Below are positions 4,956 to 8,511 of a DNA stretch of 8,511 nucleotides, piece by piece (position 1 is the stretch's first letter; each line of letters opens with the position of its first letter). Made by a program: the position numbers and the translations under genes. The notes below the pieces were generated by a model. That model saw nothing but the letters and a program-made list of their open reading frames with translations. It had not been told where the DNA came from and ran no database searches. The DNA lies in the NCBI GenBank assembly GCA_041695045.1, contig JBGFRR010000061.1, positions 1 to 8,511 of the forward strand, in the 5' to 3' direction. The stretch comes from JBGFRR01 sp041695045. GTDB lineage: Bacteria; Bacteroidota; Ignavibacteria; UBA10030.

Positions 4956-7647
4956 AATGCCTCAGAAATACAAGAATGTGTATTTCACCGATTTTCCTGC
5001 CAAAGAATCAAAAAGGAAAAACTTCACGCTCGCATTTGGAGAAAAAGACCAACGGCTATACGAGTTGATCCAACCGCTCTCAAGCGAAGAAATCAGAGAA
5101 AAATTAGGATACACCTCGTTTCTTCAACTGAGAAGCGACGCCGAATGTGACGGATTACCTATAAACACGTATTGCCTGCGACTGCTCAGGAAGAAAAATA
5201 ATTCAATCGCAGAACCGACTGTACAGTACCATTTACCCAACCTTCCACGGCCCGTAAACCCATTTACTAACACGAGACACTTCACCTTCAAGGGTGGCCA
5301 GCACGAGCCATTGCATGAATGGTATCCGTTTCTTGAAGGATACTCACCTCAATTTGTCGAGGAAATTTTAGAGAACTTTTCTCCCCATGCCTCAGTTGTT
5401 TTGGATCCTTTTTCTGGCTCAGGCACAACACCACTCACTGCTGTTCGATCAGGAAAGGTAGCATACTATTGTGAATTAAACCCGCTGTTCCAATACATCA
5501 CCGAGGTCAAAGCGCGAGCACTTTCATTTGAGCTCGGTAAACGTTTAGATGTCAGTCGCTTGCTGAAAGCAGTTGCTGATTCGCTTACGGATTCCCTTAA
5601 GAAATATTCTGAAGACAGATTGCTGAAAGAATCATATCAGCAAACATTTGGAACCAGTAGGTTCTTTGAAGATGAAACGTTCGCTTCCGTTCTCAAGGCA
5701 CGTTCGTATTTGGATTCGCTTGCCTGCACGGACAAGGTGTTGTCTGATATTGTAACAGTTGCCGTTCTTGCAAGTTTAATCCCGTCTTCTCGTTTAATCC
5801 GGAGGGGTGATGTTCGATATAAAAAAGCGGATGAGCTGATTCGCTACACCATAAGTTTTATCGATTCGGTAACCAGACAGATCTCGCTCATTGCAAAGGA
5901 TTTGGAAAAACTCACAATCTCGTGCGAGCCACCACAATTGCTCTGCGAGAATGCTTCTGAATTGTATAAGTTGCCATATCTGAACATCGACACCGTGATC
6001 ACAAGCCCACCCTATCTGAATGGAACGAACTATTTCCGAAATACAAAGCTAGAACTTTGGTTTCTCAGGGCGCTGAAAACAGCAGACGACCTCTCGACGT
6101 TTCGTTTCAAAGCAGTAACGGCCGGGATCAATGACGTAACCGTGCGCAATACTAACAACGGCTCTGTGGAGGATGTAAAAAACATTATAGCAGCATTGAG
6201 TGAAAAAGCGTATGACCGACGCATCCCACAAATGGTCGAATACTACTTTCAAGATATGCGTTCTGTTTTTCGATCTATAGCACATCACCTTTGCGATAAT
6301 GCAGCCGTCGCTATTGATATCGGAGACTCGATGTACAGCGGAGTTCATGTCCGCACAGACCAGCTGCTTGTCAAAGTCTTGGAGCCAGAGGGTTACACGT
6401 TAAAGAAAGACATCACATTACGAAAGAGAATCTCTCGCAACGGCTCGACATTGCGGCAAGCACTTTTGATTTTCAAGTACAAGAAGGGTTTTCTCAATCG
6501 CAGTTCAGACGCTAGGCAAAAACCACTGTGGCACTCGGGTTGGGAAAAAATCAAGCTGGAGCTTCCTCATCAAAGGGGAAACTTTGCTAAGAGAAATTGG
6601 GGGAATGCGTTGCACTCTCTTTGTTCCTATCAGGGTAAAATGAAACCGTCGCTAGCGGCGCATTTGGTTAAAACATTTGTTCCTTCGGGAGGCGCAGTTC
6701 TCGACCCTTTTGCAGGCGTGGGGACAATTCCGTTTGAAGCGGCTTTGCAGGGGATGAAATCGTGGGCGTTTGAGATAAGCCCGGCGGCGTTAACGATAAC
6801 AATGGCAAAACTAGGAAAACCTAACCGCACGGCCTGTTTGAATCTCATCGACGACCTTGAAACGTTTATCAAATCTAACAAACCGGCAAAAGAGGAAATC
6901 CAACAAGCCAGTGCGATAAGGTTTAATGGAGTTTTGAACGAATACTTTGATGAGCGTACATTTGATGAAGTGCTCCTTGCTCGTCGTTATTTCCTGGAAC
7001 ACCCGCCCCGGAGCAACTCGCACGCGATGGTACTAGCCTCGCTTTTACATATTCTCCATGGTAACAGACCGTATGCATTAAGCCGGCGTTCCCATCCCAT
7101 AACTCCTTTTGCCCCGACGGGTGGCTTCAAGTATTGGCCGCTTGTACCGCGACTTACAGAAAAAGTATTGAGAAGCCTTGATGTAGAATACCCCAATCAT
7201 TTTGTCGAAGGTGAAGCACTGTTCCAAGATGCAACGACGTGGTGGGATCAGAGAGTCAATGCCATTGATGCCATCATAACTTCGCCTCCCTTCTTTGACA
7301 GCACCAGATTTTATCTGGCAAATTGGATGAGACTATGGTTTTGCGGATGGGAAGCCAATGATTTTAAATCAAAGCCGCTGTCGTTTGTTGATGAGCAACA
7401 AAAAAAGAGTTTCGATGTTTACTCAAATGTGTTCAGACAGGCACGAGAGAGACTCAAAGAGACAGGTGTGATGGTTTTACATCTTGGTAAAAGCAGGAAG
7501 TGCGATATGGCAAAGGAGCTTTCACGAATTGCAAAACGATGGTTCAATATTGCAGACATCTATAGCGAGAGTGTAAAGCATGTTGAGTCTCACGGGATAA
7601 GGGACAAAGGAACGGTCACATCTCACCAGTATCTTGTGCTTTATTAA
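4945..7647 (+). CDS. Two-domain DNA amino-methyltransferase of a restriction-modification system (probably N4-cytosine)
   Basis: The 900 residues contain two complete S-adenosylmethionine-dependent methyltransferase domains. Domain 1 has an early KGG...P block (about 116-142), the SAM-binding motif VLDPFSGSGTT (152-162), the acidic ELNP (about 177-180) and the catalytic TSPPY (353-357). Domain 2 has SYQGKMKP (561-568), VLDPFAGVGT (585-594), FEIS (609-612) and TSPPF (779-783). In both, SAM motif and catalytic motif are about 195-200 residues apart, leaving room for a target-recognition segment between them (alpha-like order). S/TPPY motifs are typical of N4-cytosine enzymes, though N6-adenine cannot be excluded. 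A tandem enzyme suits an asymmetric site, with one domain per strand. The ATG at 4945 is chosen; 4957 (896 residues) is equally possible and the frame is open back to a TTG at 4891. Neither ATG has a Shine-Dalgarno. Lower GC than argH suggests transfer. The stop overlaps that of the convergent endonuclease remnant by 4 bp (TTAA). No frameshift is seen. Confidence 0.92.
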   Translation: MVSTMPQKYKNVYFTDFPAKESKRKNFTLAFGEKDQRLYELIQPLSSEEIREKLGYTSFLQLRSDAECDGLPINTYCLRLLRKKNNSIAEPTVQYHLPNLPRPVNPFTNTRHFTFKGGQHEPLHEWYPFLEGYSPQFVEEILENFSPHASVVLDPFSGSGTTPLTAVRSGKVAYYCELNPLFQYITEVKARALSFELGKRLDVSRLLKAVADSLTDSLKKYSEDRLLKESYQQTFGTSRFFEDETFASVLKARSYLDSLACTDKVLSDIVTVAVLASLIPSSRLIRRGDVRYKKADELIRYTISFIDSVTRQISLIAKDLEKLTISCEPPQLLCENASELYKLPYLNIDTVITSPPYLNGTNYFRNTKLELWFLRALKTADDLSTFRFKAVTAGINDVTVRNTNNGSVEDVKNIIAALSEKAYDRRIPQMVEYYFQDMRSVFRSIAHHLCDNAAVAIDIGDSMYSGVHVRTDQLLVKVLEPEGYTLKKDITLRKRISRNGSTLRQALLIFKYKKGFLNRSSDARQKPLWHSGWEKIKLELPHQRGNFAKRNWGNALHSLCSYQGKMKPSLAAHLVKTFVPSGGAVLDPFAGVGTIPFEAALQGMKSWAFEISPAALTITMAKLGKPNRTACLNLIDDLETFIKSNKPAKEEIQQASAIRFNGVLNEYFDERTFDEVLLARRYFLEHPPRSNSHAMVLASLLHILHGNRPYALSRRSHPITPFAPTGGFKYWPLVPRLTEKVLRSLDVEYPNHFVEGEALFQDATTWWDQRVNAIDAIITSPPFFDSTRFYLANWMRLWFCGWEANDFKSKPLSFVDEQQKKSFDVYSNVFRQARERLKETGVMVLHLGKSRKCDMAKELSRIAKRWFNIADIYSESVKHVESHGIRDKGTVTSHQYLVLY

Positions 7648-7940
7648 ATCCCCAGCAACCGCTTATTTTCTTTCGAAAGCAGCTTCGTAAGCCCATAATC
7701 TTTTAGCACCTTCTTTAATTCCCGGATGCGCTTACGGAGGTCGGAGCGTTCCCGCACCGCAAGGAATCTCTTAACACATTTGTTGACATCAATGTTTTTA
7801 TTCAGTATAGGCTTTTTGCTTGCAAGCAATGATAAGTCTGCGCCTGTAATTTTTGCTAATTCGATCAATTCATTGTTCGTGTAGAATTCACTCGGCCATT
7901 TATCTCTTTTACTCTCGTTTGCTTTCTTCTTATAGCTGAT
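7644..7940 (-). pseudogene. C-terminal fragment of a decayed restriction endonuclease
   Basis: This frame is open from just after a TGA (7941-7943) to a TAA at 7644-7646, about 98 codons, and has no ATG near its beginning. A TTG at 7868 would give a 74-residue ORF, but coding continuity extends upstream of it. The residues before the TTG read KRDKWPSEFY then TNNELIELAKITG. I recall this pattern as the segment that directly follows the HNH nuclease core in a family of type II endonucleases, where the preceding part ends in a conserved Asn-rich stretch. Downstream are a hydrophobic stretch, VRERSDLRKR and a lysine-rich helix ending KRLLGI. The upstream fragment is in another frame and overlaps this one for about 75 nt. 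I read both as pieces of one gene broken by a frame-changing internal deletion. The tail overlaps the methyltransferase stop. A real small coupled gene is less likely. Confidence 0.65.
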
Positions 7941-8389
7941 TCATGCAGTTGTTGTTTCGTTCTTTTTGGATTAAGCACCGCGTTGATGGCCCCTTTGCAA
8001 CTGCGGCATTCCATTTGTCTTTCCAACGGTCCCCACCCAGTGTGCTTGCTGAACGCGTTGAAAGGTAAGACACGCCCACAGGCATTACATTGTTTCCAAT
8101 ACGACTCCCTGTGCTCAGTGGCAATTCTGAAAAACGCTTGCCAGAATCGCAGGGCTTTGACCGAATCTGCCTGAGTAAAATCCTTCCTCCAATTTTTGAA
8201 CGGGAGATCAGATTTCTTGCTATGAACGTAGTGGCATGATTTACACTCCCATTCTGAATTATTGTACGCGTCGTTCGGAACAAGAGATATTCCTCCAATC
8301 TTGATAGTGTTCAAATCACTACACGCAAGGCAAACAAATCCTATCCAGGCATCGTGAGCAGAAATCCCCGGTATTCTTGATAATCCAGT
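7865..8389 (-). pseudogene. N-terminal zinc-finger fragment of a decayed restriction endonuclease
   Basis: The frame is open from just below a TGA (8390-8392) to a TGA at 7865-7867. Counting from a TTG at 8314 (149 residues), Cys pairs lie at 24/27, 76/79 and 103/106. Upstream of that TTG the frame continues with WIGFVCLACSD, whose two cysteines (codons 8330-8332 and 8321-8323) pair with 24/27 to make a zinc ribbon. The TTG is therefore probably not the native start. No ATG or GTG occurs in the upstream part, so the true start is lost, non-standard or across a frameshift. The segment INAVLNPKRTKQQLHES (110-126) is the last family-like stretch. After about residue 130 (near 7925) the sequence turns into a random-looking tail. 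No His-Asn-His core is present. Its position facing a methyltransferase gene supports its being the former cognate endonuclease. Lower GC than argH fits the rest of the module. Confidence 0.65.
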
Positions 8390-8511
8390 TCAGTAGTGTC
8401 CAACTGTTGAACGGTTAAAGATCAATAATTCAATGTCATACAATCACTTACGGTCGAAGATACCCGTAATCGATTTGAACTTGGTCGAGACAAAATGCTA
8501 TCCTTTGAAGG

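Noticed and set aside
7644..7868. A stand-alone 74-residue gene starting at TTG 7868, apparently coupled by a TTGA overlap to the gene before it.
   Set aside because: Its frame continues upstream of the TTG with a family-like KWPSEFY segment, so the apparent coupling is a by-product of the frame-changing deletion.
8433..8511. A plus-strand ATG at 8433 with a frame open to the window end (26 codons).
   Set aside because: It is too short to judge. It has no ribosome site or clear promoter and its translation is not recognised; open frames also exist on the other strand.

Overview
The window holds six intact protein genes and one broken gene. It looks like chromosomal DNA from a bacterium of the Bacteroidota/Chlorobiota (FCB) side. 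I infer this from leaders that mostly lack a Shine-Dalgarno sequence and from two putative promoters that match the TAnnTTTG -7 box of that group. The genus cannot be read from the sequence. In stretches I counted by hand, argH is about 60-67% GC and the methyltransferase about 42-48%.

Layout. Positions 1-230 hold no clear gene, only small inverted repeats. A plus-strand pair follows: a five-helix Yip1-like membrane protein (231-809) and a D-aminoacylase-like amidohydrolase lipoprotein (821-2494). The lipoprotein has lost the classical metal-binding HxH and Cys positions. A minus-strand cluster runs from 4714 down to 2512: argH, a small DNA polymerase beta-type nucleotidyltransferase, and an 80-residue partner whose start overlaps the nucleotidyltransferase stop (ATGA). 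The last two look like one of the widespread toxin-antitoxin-like nucleotidyltransferase pairs, placed behind a housekeeping gene.

An AT-rich divergent intergenic region (4715-4944) leads into a lower-GC module, a restriction-modification locus that is probably horizontally acquired. Its methyltransferase (4945-7647, plus) carries two complete amino-methyltransferase domains in one chain, with TSPPY and TSPPF catalytic motifs. Facing it tail to tail, with overlapping stop codons, are the remains of what I read as the cognate endonuclease (7644-8389, minus). An N-terminal zinc-finger part and a C-terminal part survive in different frames. The segment between them, where relatives I recall carry an HNH nuclease core, is missing. 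The system therefore appears to have lost its nuclease while keeping an intact two-domain methyltransferase.

From 8390 to 8511 no gene can be assigned with confidence.
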